The notes beneath the pieces were generated by a model, which ran no database searches, was not told the DNA's origin, and worked only from the letters and a program-made list of their open reading frames with translations. Positions 16,160 through 26,543 of a stretch of 64,000 nt of DNA are shown here, one piece after another; position 1 is the first letter of the stretch; each line of letters begins with the position of its first letter. The stretch spans positions 52,518 to 116,517 of the forward strand of contig CAVZWL010000025.1 of NCBI GenBank assembly GCA_963778945.1. Direction: 5' to 3'. Source of the stretch: Fen-1254 sp963778945 (GTDB lineage: Bacteria; Bacteroidota; Ignavibacteria; UBA10030). A program made the translations under genes and the position numbers.

Positions 16160-19100
16160 ATGACACTTCTTCGAACTTCCTCAATATGCGGACTTGTACT
16201 ATGTTCCCTTTTTATTTCCTCAATAGCATTTGCATCTGAGAGCGATTCCATCGTCGATAACGCATGGAAACAATGGAATGAGAACAAACGTGATCTCGTT
16301 GAACAATCGTTCCTTTCTGCAATTCAAAAAGATCCGAATAATACGCGGGCACATCTCGGCCTTTATCTATTGTATACGCTTCAGTTGGAACCTGGAAAGG
16401 CATGGGACGCTACAAGCAGGCGCTCGAAAAACTGGAAAATCCTTATCCCTACCTCTATGCAACATGGACAACAACGAAGTCTATCGGAAAAATTCCGAAA
16501 AAGAAAAAGCGGGAATTATCGATCTCCTGAAAAAAATGGCCGACGACATGAAAGCACCCGACATCATGCGGAGCATGGCGTGCGAAGATCTCGGTTCCTA
16601 TTATGGGAAGAAAAATAACCTTTCAAAATCCAAACAGTATTTTGACAGAATGAATGCCATCACCGACTGGATGATCATCGGTGCATTCGACAACACATCG
16701 GCGTGCGGATACAATACGCAATTCCCTCCGGAGCTCGAATATTCGCCGGCCGCCGTCTACACCGGTAAATTCGGTTCTCCTGCAGTCTGGACGAAAGTCA
16801 ACGCTCTGCGGCGCGATCGCTGGATCGATTTTAACCATTACTTTGCCTATGACTATGCAGTGTTCTACGCGAACAACTTCGTCTACTCGCCGGTCAAGCA
16901 GCGGATTCTTTTCCGCGTCGGCACATCGGGCTCGCTCAAGGCTTTCCTCAACGACGAACTTGTTCTTTCGGCTCAGGACGAGAACAACAACGACCTGGAC
17001 ACCTATATTGCCTCAACGGAATTGCAGCAAGGGTGGAACAGAGTCCTGATCAAGTGCGGCTACTCGGAAATTTCCAAATGTAATTTCATGCTGAGAATAA
17101 CCGATCAGAACGGTACGGCGATTCCCGACCTTGCCGTTTCTCTTGAGCCGCGTCAATACACCGCCAAACCCAACGCTCACACGGAGAACATCGGAAATTT
17201 CGCCGAGCTCTATTTTATCGATCAACTGAAGCAGCATCCCGAGCGATGTGAGAACTATCTCCTTCTTGCCGACTGTTACTTGCGCAATGATAAAGCGGCC
17301 GAAGCCGAAGACGTCCTTCGCCGGGGCTTACACCGGCTCCCCCAATGCAGCATGTTTTATTATTCCCTGATTGAAGACGTACACCCGCGGCAAGAAAGAC
17401 AAGGAAATTGCCGATCTTTATGAAAAATTGGAGGCCCTGGACGAAACGCTGCCGGCTGTGCTGACTAACCGATATTCCCAATATATTCGCAAATGAGCAA
17501 TACGATGAAGCCGAACAGCAGGCCCGGGCATTGGATGCGATCATGCCGAAAAGCGAATTGGTCTATTCTTTCTACATCGGACTCTATGGCAAAAAGAAAC
17601 AACTTGATAAAATCGTCAGATGGGCGAAAGGAAGCGTATGCACACTATCCCGACAATTGGGCGTTTGTCAATTTAAATGCCGAAATAGCACTGGCGACGA
17701 AGAAGGAGTTTCAGCCTGCCATCAATATTGTCAAAGCGTATCTTAATTACGAATATTCATCGACTCCGCTGGAAGCACTGGCCAATTACTATCTGCGCTG
17801 GGGCAAAACAGACCGCTATGATGAATACTACAAGGCACTTCTCGACCTCGATCCCGCTTCACCCGGATACTATCGGGTCATGGGTGAAACATATTTTAAC
17901 GCTCAACAGTATGAAAAAGCAATTTCGCTCTTTTTAAAAGGACTCGAAATCTGTCCTAACAGCTCGAAGTTATGGGACTTACTTGGGAACTGTTATCGCA
18001 TCGTTAAAAAAACGGAAGGAGCAAAAGACGCATACCGGCGGGCACTTTCGTTTTATCCGGCAAAATATGAGTCACGCGAGTCGCTGCGCGAGCTTGAGGG
18101 CAAGCCTCCCATCTTTTCTTCATTCCTCTCAACGGATATTTCCAAATTCAAAAAAGCTACTGCGCCGGCAGAGGACTATCCAGAGGATGAGGCGGTCTTT
18201 CTGCTGGACGATACCAAACGCGTCGTCTATCCGGAGGGAGCTTCCGAGTTTGTCCGCGAAATCTCAGTAAAAACATTCAACAGCCGCGGTGTCGACGACT
18301 TCAAAGAATACAATATCGGATACAACTCCCACACGGAGACACTCACAATTGAAAAGGCCGTCGTCATCAAAGCGGAGGATCACCATGAAGTGAAAGCCGA
18401 TATCAGCAATAATCAAATTGTCTTTAAATCATTGGAAGCCGGCGATATTGTTTATATTAAATGGCATATCAAGAATTCGTATTCCGGTAAATTGTCGGAT
18501 CATTTTTGGGATGAAATTAATATTAACGGATATATACCAAAAAAACTTGTCCGCTATTCTCTTCTGGTCCCCAAGAATATGCCGTTCACCTATACCATGC
18601 AGCACGGCGATGCTAAACCAGTGATCGATACGCTTCAAGAAGGATTGCGCTATTCATGGACCATGGAGAACCTGCCTTCGATCAAGCAGGAAGAAGATAT
18701 GCCGGAGTTGAGCGACATCGGGACTATTTTGCATATTTCGTCCATACCCGATTGGAATTACATCGTTCAATGGTACACGGACATCGCCCGAGATAAAACC
18801 CGTTCATCCTTTGAAATCAAAGAACAGGTTGCCGAGCTCCTCAACGGTAAATCGAACCTTTCCGAAACGGACAAGATCAGAACCATTTACAACTTTATTA
18901 CCGATAAAATCAGGTACAGCAGCGTGTCATTCCGTCAATCAGCATATATTCCTCAGCGAGCGCGCGATGTCTTGGTGCATAAATTAGGAGATTGCAAAGA
19001 TGTGGCGACTTTGTGTATTGCAATGCTCAAGGAAATCGGCATTCCAGCTTACCACGTTCTCGTCAATACGCGTAATGAAGGGACGAATCAGTACGTCCTC

Positions 19101-19929
19101 CCTTCGATTGCATTTAATCATTGTATTGTCGGCGCCGAGACGCAATCCGGAATAAAATACCTCGATCTGACAGCCAATAATTTTTCTATGGAATCTGCGC
19201 CTTATATGGATCAGGATGCTTTTGCATTGTTAATCAAACCGGGCGTCAAAGAGCCGTTTTATCTCGCCGACAGTCTCTTTTCACCGAAGAACATCGCCCG
19301 CACATCGCTTGTGACCGTCAATGCCGATAAAAGCATTTTTGTAGACCGTTCATCAACGTGCGCCGGAGCGGCAGCCGGTTACTACCGGGAACGCTTCCGC
19401 GACAAGGGGAAAAAAGATGTCGAAAATGAATTTATGCGCATCATCTCGGATGAATTTAATGAGGCGCAGCTTAAGAATTATGAATTTAAACAACTGGATT
19501 CTCCGGATCCGACCCTCTTCTATAGAGTATCTTTTTCCGTTCCCAATTATTTAACCGAAACCGGAAAATTAATACTGTTTAAAATGGCGTGGTGGGATAA
19601 ATTCGATAACGATAAAGCGCTCTCCTACGACCAGCGATTATTTCCCTATGAATATTATCCCGGGTACGGATACTTTGCGTGAAGAAACGACAATTACGCT
19701 TCCTGCAGGGTATCGTCCCGTAGACCTTACTCCCTCGACATCCTTGAGTTCTCCGTTCGGCACATATGTATTAACATACAGTTTTTCCAAGGGCGTGATT
19801 CATGGAAAAAGAGAATTGATCCACCGGAAAAAAGTTATTAGTCCATCGGAGTATAAAGATTTCAAGGAATTTTACGGCAAGGTATTAAAGGAAGATGAAA
19901 ACAATATCGTCCTCAAAAAGGGAAAGTGA
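16160..19929 (+). CDS. TPR / DUF3857 / transglutaminase-like protein (frame broken at about six places)
   Basis: Reconstructed over several frames, this is an exported protein of about 1250 residues. It has a signal peptide (MTLLRTSSICGLVLCSLFIS..AFA), tetratricopeptide repeats, a middle beta domain, more TPRs (EKAISLFLKGLEICPNSSKLW), and a DUF3857 domain (FVREISVKTFNSRGVDDFKE). It ends in a transglutaminase-like core whose Cys lies in KLGDCKDVATLCIAML and whose His lies in IAFNHCIVG. Frames change near 16415, 16470, 17380, 17465, 17630 and 19665, yet similarity continues across each. Several are explained by one extra base, for example GCGAAAGGAAGCG where GCGAAAGAAGCG restores the frame. DUF3857/transglutaminase proteins are common in Bacteroidota and their roles are mostly unknown. 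No other gene is in the same unit. I treat the breaks as sequence errors. Confidence 0.8.
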
Positions 19930-20030
19930 ACGGCAGCGCCTATGGTAAACCAATCGGCCGCCAAGAAAAATTATTTATTCATACGACTGACGTCAAGTTT
20001 CGCGAAAATCATCAACGGAATTACATAAGA

Positions 20031-20075
20031 AGCCCCGGCGTTCGGCTGCACAGGGGCTGTTTTTCTTTTTTCTTC
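20031..20075 (+). terminator. Probable rho-independent terminator after the transglutaminase gene
   Basis: AGCCCC (20031-20036) pairs with GGGGCT (20053-20058) and is followed directly by a T-rich run (GTTTTTCTTTTTTC). It lies about 100 bases downstream of the stop at 19929, on the same strand. Confidence 0.6.
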
Positions 20076-20184
20076 ACCGACCGGGTTCGATATCGAACGA
20101 CCTGCACATTATTGGTCCGGCTTTAAAGCAATCGAAATATTCCTCATCAACAACGCTTCTCATTCATCGAAGGATATTCCTTTC

Positions 20185-20325
20185 CTATAATTCGTATCCT
20201 TTAATCACTTTGCCGTCTTCGTCAATCGAAATGATATATTTATGATCAGGCGAAAGAATAAAGCGGGGGTTTTTGGATTCTTGCGCCTGAAATCGTATTC
20301 TTCCAGCGGTATTTACTTTGTCAGG
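20185..20325 (-). pseudogene. C-terminal remnant of an unrecognised protein
   Basis: On the minus strand a 46-codon stretch with coding-like composition ends at a TAG at 20185-20187. Its sequence includes AGRIRFQAQESKNPRFILSP and ends DEDGKVIKGYEL. It is bounded upstream by an in-frame stop and has no start codon or ribosome binding site, so it is either a gene remnant or the end of a frame-broken gene. The SPDHKYIISIDEDGKVI pattern recalls a beta-propeller blade, but this is weak. Confidence 0.35.
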
Positions 20326-20409
20326 CTATTCGTTCAGGGATCAGATTCTAACCTGTTTATGAAGACGATAAAGATGTTGTTAGAAAAATAAAGCATTCTG
20401 TTCTATCCG

Positions 20410-20445
20410 GTCATAGAGCATTTCCCCGAGTTTTTGCTCTATGAC
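20410..20445. repeat. 11-bp inverted repeat
   Basis: GTCATAGAGCA (20410-20420) and TGCTCTATGAC (20435-20445) are perfect inverted arms around 14 bases. It lies in gene-free DNA just before a terminator-like hairpin. Confidence 0.7.
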
Positions 20446-20450
20446 AATCA

Positions 20451-20492
20451 GAGTCCGGCATCCCTTAGTGGTGTGTCGGGCTCTATTTTTTT
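20451..20492 (+). terminator. Rho-independent terminator-like hairpin without an obvious gene
   Basis: GAGTCCGGCA (20451-20460) pairs with TGTCGGGCTC (20474-20483) with two G-T pairs, followed by TATTTTTTTA. It reads on the plus strand, but the nearest plus-strand gene ends about 520 bases upstream at 19929 and already has its own terminator. It may therefore be left over from a lost gene or end a small RNA. Confidence 0.6.
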
Positions 20493-20620
20493 ATTGAATT
20501 CAATATAAAACATTACCGCTCAGCAAGCTATCGAATACTCAAATAGTCCTCAGCCTATAGATGCCGTTGATTCTCTTATTGGCATTTTATCCCTTCTTTT
20601 TGATTTTTACCCTCTGCTCT

Positions 20621-20667
20621 ATCGTGACACCATGGCTCATTTACAATCATATACGAAGTGTCACGAT
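20621..20667. repeat. 10-bp inverted repeat near the toxin-antitoxin module
   Basis: ATCGTGACAC (20621-20630) and GTGTCACGAT (20658-20667) are perfect inverted arms separated by 27 bases. A smaller hairpin, CAACCC..GGGTTG, lies at 20714-20730 just beyond the toxin stop and could terminate the toxin-antitoxin operon. Confidence 0.6.
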
Positions 20668-20754
20668 GAATAAAATAAATTTGAAGGTGAATTGAAATGT
20701 TTTATGAAATAACCAACCCTGATCGGGTTGTCAGATGAAGAAAGGGAGATAATA

Positions 20755-21084
20755 TTATAGCTCTAATGCAAGATATAGTATCTTGTTGACTTCCGACAAA
20801 TCTTCCGCAGTGAGTTTTCCGGGTCGGAATCGAACGAGGCTCGGTTCAAGCGTTGCGAGTTTCACTCTTACCCACGATGGACTCAAAAGGTTGGCCGCTT
20901 TCCATTCTTTGATTTCACAGTCAAAAGGAGATGCATGAAGAACAGAAGTAATCATCGCAATGATGATATTTCCTGTTTCCCCTTCGTAATCCTCCGTGCT
21001 CACGACAACGGCAGGCCTCGTTTTCGAAGAACTGAGATCGGAAAATGGAAACGGAACAAGGACGATGTTACCCTTGCTGTACAT
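20755..21084 (-). CDS. MazF/PemK-type toxin (mRNA endoribonuclease)
   Basis: This 109-residue protein starts at the ATG at 21084. It carries the PemK/MazF pattern: GNIVLVPFPFSDLSSSKTRP at the N terminus, AVVVST, then IIIAMITSV, and the C-terminal SLVRFRPGKLTAEDLSEVN. MazF toxins cleave single-stranded mRNA at short motifs when the unstable antitoxin is lost. The start overlaps the end of the upstream antitoxin gene by 17 bases, indicating translational coupling. Length and motifs are complete and no frameshift is present. Confidence 0.9.
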   Translation of the reverse strand: MYSKGNIVLVPFPFSDLSSSKTRPAVVVSTEDYEGETGNIIIAMITSVLHASPFDCEIKEWKAANLLSPSWVRVKLATLEPSLVRFRPGKLTAEDLSEVNKILYLALEL

Positions 21085-21286
21085 GGTAAAGCTCCTTCCA
21101 GTTATCATAGACCGCATCCTTTTCGTTTTTCCAATCAAGCGCAAAAGCGGCCGTTGAAATCGATCCCCACTCTTTGTCAGATTCAGCATGTTTTGTCTCG
21201 ACACGCTTCCTGAGAAACTCGACAAACTCCCGGACAAGGCTCACTTCCTCTTCTGGAAGGTTTTGAACATCAATGGTTTGGATCAT
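21068..21286 (-). CDS. Type II antitoxin partner of the MazF-like toxin
   Basis: This 72-residue protein starts at the ATG at 21286, preceded by AAGGAGCATCCCGT, a strong ribosome binding site. The longer frame to 21331 lacks such support. The N-terminal half (LPEEEVSLVREFVEFLRKR) is a helical dimerisation or DNA-binding segment of the DUF2281-like kind. The C-terminal half (ALDWKNEKDAVYDNWKEL) resembles the toxin-wrapping tails of PemK/MazF antitoxins that end in an acidic, Trp-containing helix. It would bind and neutralise the downstream toxin and repress the operon. Assignment rests mainly on gene order and size. Confidence 0.8.
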   Translation of the reverse strand: MIQTIDVQNLPEEEVSLVREFVEFLRKRVETKHAESDKEWGSISTAAFALDWKNEKDAVYDNWKELYHVQQG

Positions 21287-21936
21287 ACGGGATGCTCCTT
21301 GTTTTGGTTTCGTAAATAATTCTTTTAGCATTCGTATATTAATTTACCATTTTGGCTATAGCAAAGCAAGTTTCCCATTGTCAAGCCATAAAATCTTTGC
21401 CTGTGCGAACTAAGAGTCGAAAGATTGCATTGGATAAAGCCGATTATAGACGGGAAGGCCATAAAATCAAAATATTTTCTAATCACGACAAAAGAATGGA
21501 AATATTATATCCGAAGATTGGAATACATAGTAACTTTAAACTCCGTTTGCCCACAATTATTCTATTTAACTGCGGTTTAATCGAATTTTATTTTAAATAA
21601 TATTTTCTCTCTTGTAACTCAATTAATAATTACGCTGCTTGCTAGGCCTATAGTATTTCTCTCCTCAATGTCTGAATATAAGATGAAGAAAAATAAAAAA
21701 TGGCTTTGGAATTGCTTTAAATCCCCCTCAAGAATATGAAACCTCCGTAGATCAATAATTGTTCAATAAGCAGTCTCATGAAATGTGGGTCCTTTTGAAG
21801 AGAATAGAATTCCATTTGCTCCGCAAGCAGTATTTTGTTACAATGAATTGAATGAAAATCGAACCTGCCGCTTTTTCTATACTTTTTGAATCTGGTGCGT
21901 GAATAAATAATAAATACGAATATCGAGTGAGTTTTT
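21287..21936. other. AT-rich intergenic region
   Basis: About 650 bases lie between the toxin-antitoxin operon and the PIG-L gene, which are transcribed divergently. An 82-codon plus-strand frame at 21352-21600 has unfamiliar, basic sequence, starts at the edge of the antitoxin promoter, and is not called. ATCCCCCTCAAG at about 21721 resembles the left edge of the 100-bp repeat found at 50371 and 62086. No RNA gene is seen. Confidence 0.4.
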
Positions 21937-24458
21937 ATGTATAAACAAAATATCTTGCTGCTGTTTATCCTTCTTGCCTGCCGGCCGGCAGAAGCTCAAT
22001 TAGTTCAGTGCACGAGTTCCGCTGAAATCAGACTCGAATTGAAAAAACTCACGGTTCTGGGATCGGTTCTTTATATCGCCGCACACCCGGATGATGAAAA
22101 CACGGCCTTCCTGGCCTCTATGTCCAAAGGACTCTGTTACCGCACGGCGTATCTTTCCTGTACAAGAGGCGAAGGCGGACAAAATCTTCTCGGTCCCGAA
22201 CAGGGAACTTTACTCGGAATGATTCGAACTCAGGAATTGCTCGCCGCAAGACGCATCGATGGAGCCGAGCAGTATTTTACACGCGCAATCGATTTTGGTT
22301 TCTCAAAAAGCTCGGAAGAAACTTTGCGGTTCTGGGGAACGGAAAAAACTCTTTCCGATGTCGTCTGGGTCATTCGCACATTTCAGCCCGACGTCATCGT
22401 CACGCGTTTCACCCCGACACTCGGCGGACACGGGAATCATACTGCTTCGGCAATTCTTGCATATACGGCTTTTCGGGCGGCAGCGGACTCCACGCGCTTT
22501 CCTGAACAACTCCGCTATGCAGCTCCCTGGCAGGCAAAACGTCTCGTCTGGAATGCATTCCGTTTTTCCGCACGCGATACTTCGCCGGGACCGCTTCACT
22601 CGGTCTCTGCCGACCTGGGCGGCTACTCTCCCATCCTCGGCAAGTCCTTTACGGAAATCGCAGGCGAGAGCCGGAGCATGCATAAGAGCCAGGGATTCGG
22701 CGCATCGCAATACCGCGGTGAATTCGTAAATTATTTTCAGCACGATAGACGGAGACACGGCGAAAAAAGATCTTTTCGACGGCGTCACGACAAACTGGTC
22801 GAGAGTGAAAGGCGGAGAGATCGTACAACAGACTCTCGAAGAAGCGAATCGAACTTTCGACGATAATGATCCCGCACGATCGATTCCGATACTCTTGAAA
22901 GCCGCCCGCATGCTTTCTCATTTGCCGCAGGAACCGTGGGTGCAGTTGAAGAGAAAGGAACTCGAACATGTTATTTGTGCTTGTGCAGGAATACGGATCG
23001 ACGCAGCGACTGCCGAAGATTTCATCGTTCCCGGAGGAGGCATAAAAATCACGACAACCGCAATTAATCGATCGATGCATCCTTTTATTCTCGAACGCAT
23101 TGCACTTCCGTACGGCAATACGGATACACTCATCCATGCAAGACTCGAGAACAATATTCCGCTTCAATCCGAATTTACACTGCACCTGCCGGATCATATC
23201 GCATACACCCAGCCGTATTGGCTGCAGGAAAATCCCGAGACCGGTTCCTATAATGTTTCAGATCAGCACGCTCATCGGCAGGCCGGAGAACAGTCCGCCG
23301 ATTATACTTCATTTTGTTCTCTCATCCTTCAGCGATACATTGGAATTACAGGTTCCGCTGCAGCAAAAGACAATCGATCCGGTGGATGGGGAAACAGTTC
23401 GGCCCGTTCATATCGTGCCTCCCCTGACTATCAATCTGCAGGAACCGGTGTACGTTTTTCCGAATGACTCTGCAAAGAAAGTCGTTCGTGAATCTTAAAT
23501 CCGGCAGTTCAGAAATATTCGCGCGCTCTTACGATTAGAGGTTCCCTCCGGCTGGACAACAGTGCCGGCAACACAGCAGATTTATTTCCAGAAAAAAAAC
23601 GACGAGCAGGAAATTGCATTTTACGTTCAACCGTCTGCCCGGGCGCTAAGAGCGGCACGTTTATGGCCTTTGCAGATATCGGGTCTTCAGTCGTTGATAT
23701 CGGAGAACAACAAATCAATTACAAACATATCTCTCCGCAGATTATTTTCACGCACGCCGGCGGGCGTCTTTTGAAAATCGACCTTAAAAAAAGAGGACAA
23801 TCGGCAGGATACATTATGGGAGCCGGCGATGAAATCCCGTCTGCACTTCGTCAAATGGGTTATACGGTAGAATTACTTTCGGATAAAGACCTGCAGGAAG
23901 CCGCGCTTGCTCAGGTACGATGTTATTATTGCGGGTGTGCGGGCATACAATACGCGTCCAAAGCTTCGATTAAACCAAAATCGCCTTATGGATTATGTTC
24001 ATGAAGGCGGAACATATATCGTGCAGTATGTGACTCCTCAACGAAATGAAGCGGATAATCTGGGACCGTATCCGATGACCATTTCACGTGACCGGGTCAC
24101 TGAAGAAGATGCACATGTAACGTTTATCAATCCCGGCAATATGCTTCTGACAAGTCCTAACCGCATTACAGAAAACGATTTTAATGGATGGATACAAGAA
24201 AGAGGACTGTATTTCGCAAACACATGGGATGCAAGATATGACTCGGTGCTTGCATGCCACGATCAGAACGAACCTCAAAAAGCAGGCGGCTTGCTTGCGG
24301 CGTCATACGGAAAGGGATATTACATCTATTGCGCTTATGCATTTTTCCGGCAATTGCCCGCCGGTGTAGAAGGAGCTTATCGGTTGTTTGCAAATATACT
24401 TTCCATGCAGAGCGACCGGCGGACTTCTTCGAAAAACATGCACAAAGCGAAGCATTAA
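21937..24458 (+). CDS. Secreted PIG-L (LmbE) family deacetylase (frame broken at several places)
   Basis: The reconstructed protein is about 835 residues, the length of the large LmbE-type proteins of Bacteroidota. It has a signal peptide (MYKQNILLLFILLACRPAEA). A PIG-L domain follows, with the metal-binding AHPDDEN at residues 49-55 and GGHGNHTAS near 162-170. Next come a helical linker and a NEW3-like beta domain (EVPSGWTTVPATQQIYF). The C-terminal part is amidotransferase-like (MGAGDEIPSALRQMGYTVEL; YVTPQRNEADNLGPYP). Family members are Zn-dependent N-acetylglucosamine-type deacetylases. Frames change near 22735, 23255, 23490, 23660 and 23910. The first is explained by one extra T in a TTTT run. 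The gene precedes a symporter and its small membrane partner on the same strand. Confidence 0.8.
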
Positions 24459-24503
24459 AAAAGTGTTATCGCCCGTGATGTTCTTGATTTTTAAAAATCT
24501 TGC

Positions 24504-24531
24504 TGTAGCCGCGACGGTTCGTCGCGGCTGC
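24504..24531. repeat. TGTAGCC-type palindromic dispersed repeat, copy 1
   Basis: TGTAGCCGCGAC..GTCGCGGCTGC forms a 9-bp stem (24507-24515 with 24521-24529). The same TGTAGCCGCGACG opening recurs at 41832, and complementary versions ending in GCGGCTACA occur at 44698 and 45821. Confidence 0.65.
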
Positions 24532-24606
24532 TTCCGACATCATCCGATACGACACGCCGATTTCGACGCGACTCTTGGGACTACAAAGAACATTGATACT
24601 GCCGTC

Positions 24607-24765
24607 ATGAAGCATCAAAACATAGAAATGAACCGATCCGCCGATTCAACAGGAGAAGAACCGCCGCCGATATTCGGCTCATGGCAGAGGCTCTATTTTT
24701 TTGTCCTGCTTAATTTAGTCGTTCTCATAGCACTCTTTTTTCTTTTTTCCAGGGCATTCGAATGA
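24607..24765 (+). CDS. 52-residue single-helix membrane protein upstream of the symporter
   Basis: The frame from the ATG at 24607 encodes 52 residues: a polar N-terminal segment rich in E and P (about 1-24), then SWQRLYFFVLLNLVVLIALF and FLFSRAFE at the end. This gives one transmembrane helix near residues 28-48. Its stop overlaps the start of the symporter gene in an ATGA arrangement, which strongly suggests translational coupling. Short open frames of this kind preceding sodium:solute symporters are reminiscent of small accessory subunits, but the exact role here is inference. A second start at 24628 is possible. Confidence 0.65.
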   Translation: MKHQNIEMNRSADSTGEEPPPIFGSWQRLYFFVLLNLVVLIALFFLFSRAFE

Positions 24766-26473
24766 GATCGCTCGATTGGATAGTGCTTGCCGCCACGCTG
24801 CTTTTAATCGCACTCTACGGAATGTGGAAAGGGCGGGGAAGCAGGACCCTGAGCGGATTCTTGCTGGCAAACAGGTCGATGAAATGGTACACGGTGGGAC
24901 TGTCTATCATGGCAACGCAGGCGAGCGCAATTACGTTTACCTCTACACCGGGCCAGGCGTATGTCGATGGAATGAGATTTGTCCAATTTTATTTCGGCCT
25001 GCCTCTTGCGATGATTATCCTCTCCATTACCGTGGTACCGATCTATCATCGGCTCGGTGTCTATACGGCATACGAATATATAGAGAAACGGTTCGACGCA
25101 AAGACCAGAGTTCTCACAACGATGATTTTCCTCGTTTCCCGCGGTTTGGCTGCCGGTATCACTATCTATGCGCCTTCGCTGCTGCTCTCCGTCATACTCG
25201 AGACTCGATATTCGCATCACCTCTCTTATCATCGGCGGAATCGTTATTCTGTATTCTACTTTCGGCGGAATAAAAGCCGTGAATGATACGCATGTTTTTC
25301 AGCTCTTTATCGTCATATCGGGAATGTGTGCGGCTTGCATTGTTGCCATAAGTCTTCTGCCCAAGAATGTTCCATTGTCAGACGCACTATCGGTTTCTTC
25401 CGTCATGGGGAAATTGAAGACTATCGATTTGTCTTTCGATTTAAAAAATAGATATACGTTATGGTCGGGTCTTGTCGGCGGGATGTTCGTAGCACTTGCG
25501 TATTTCGGGACCGATCAGTCGCAGGTGCAGCGATATCTGACCGGCCAATCAATCACACAAAGCCGCCTCGGGCTTCTTTTAAACGGCCTTGCGAAAGTGC
25601 CCATGCAATTTTTTATTCTTTTCATCGGTGTCGTGATATTTGCCTTTTTCCAATTCGTAGAACCTCCATTGTTCTTCAATCCGGTTGAAGCAGAAAAGGT
25701 CAAGTCAGGCGTGGATTCTGCATCATACCGGCAGCTTGAAGAGACGCAAGCCCGATTGTTTCGCGAAAAGTTGGACGGCATACATAAATATCTTGATGCA
25801 CGCCGGCACGGGAACAACATTCGAATCACAGAAAAAAAAGAACAGTTGCTCGGTCTGCAGCAGAAATTCGACGATGTGCATACGCGCGCAGCCGGACTTG
25901 CAGAAAAAAATCTTCCATTATCCGAGCACAATGACGTTAATTATATTTTTCTTATTTTTGTTTTGAGTTATTTGCCCCTGGGGCTGGTCGGATTGGTTTT
26001 TGCTTGCGTGTTTACGGCTTCGATGTCCTCTTCATCCGGTGAACTCAGCGCTCTGGCAACGACATCCGTTATAGATATCTATAGGCGCTTTATAAAGCCC
26101 GGCGGCAGCGAGCAGCATTATGTGCATGTATCGCGAATGATGATGGCCTTCTGGGGATGCTACGGTATTGCTTTTGCGCAGTATGCAAGCAGGATTGGGT
26201 TCTCTGATAGAAGCCGTTAATATTCTCGGCTCTCTCTTTTACGGAACCATGCTCGGCATATTTCTGCTTGCATTTTATTTCCGTTCGGTGAACGGGACAG
26301 CTGCATTTTTCGGGGGATTAATCGGAGAGATTACGGTTCTCTCTTGTTTCGAGTGGACATCGATCGCGTGGCTCTGGTACAACGTTATAGGATGCATCGT
26401 AGTCATTACAGCCGGACTCACGTTCACAAGAATAATGCAGCATACATCCCTGAAAAATCAGGTTTCAGCTTAG
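24762..26473 (+). CDS. Sodium:solute symporter, SSS family (two frame breaks)
   Basis: Reconstructed length is about 570 residues with 13-14 hydrophobic segments, typical of SSS transporters that couple sugar or other small-solute uptake to Na+. Signatures include FLLANRSMKWYTVGLSIMAT in the first helices, TAYEYIEKRFD, ILYSTFGGIKAV and ALAYFGTDQSQVQRYL. A soluble insert of about 80 residues lies at about 300-385 (EAEKVKSGVDSASYRQLEET and following), followed by the last helices. Frame changes near 25200 and 26200 are each explained by one extra A: CTCGAGACTCGAT for CTCGGACTCGAT, and AGGATTGGG for AGGTTGGG. It is coupled to the 52-residue protein and follows the deacetylase, suggesting import of a deacetylated sugar. 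Confidence 0.85.
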
Positions 26474-26496
26474 CCCGGGCACGCGGCAATAAATCA

Positions 26497-26534
26497 TACC
26501 ACCTTGCGAAGGTGGTGACCTTCGCAAGGTGGTA
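26497..26534. repeat. Perfect 16-bp-arm palindromic element, copy 1
   Basis: TACCACCTTGCGAAGG (26497-26512) and CCTTCGCAAGGTGGTA (26519-26534) are perfect inverted arms around TGGTGA. The element sits exactly between the convergent ends of the symporter (+) and the DUF2911 gene (-). A nearly identical palindrome lies at 36607-36640. Confidence 0.9.
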
Positions 26535-26543
26535 ACTGCATAT

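Noticed and set aside
21352..21600. 82-codon plus-strand frame after the antitoxin
   Set aside because: Unfamiliar basic sequence without a start signal in an AT-rich gap; may be chance.
22303..22911. 202-codon minus-strand frame inside the PIG-L gene
   Set aside because: Overlaps the conserved deacetylase domain, which is the better explanation for the DNA.
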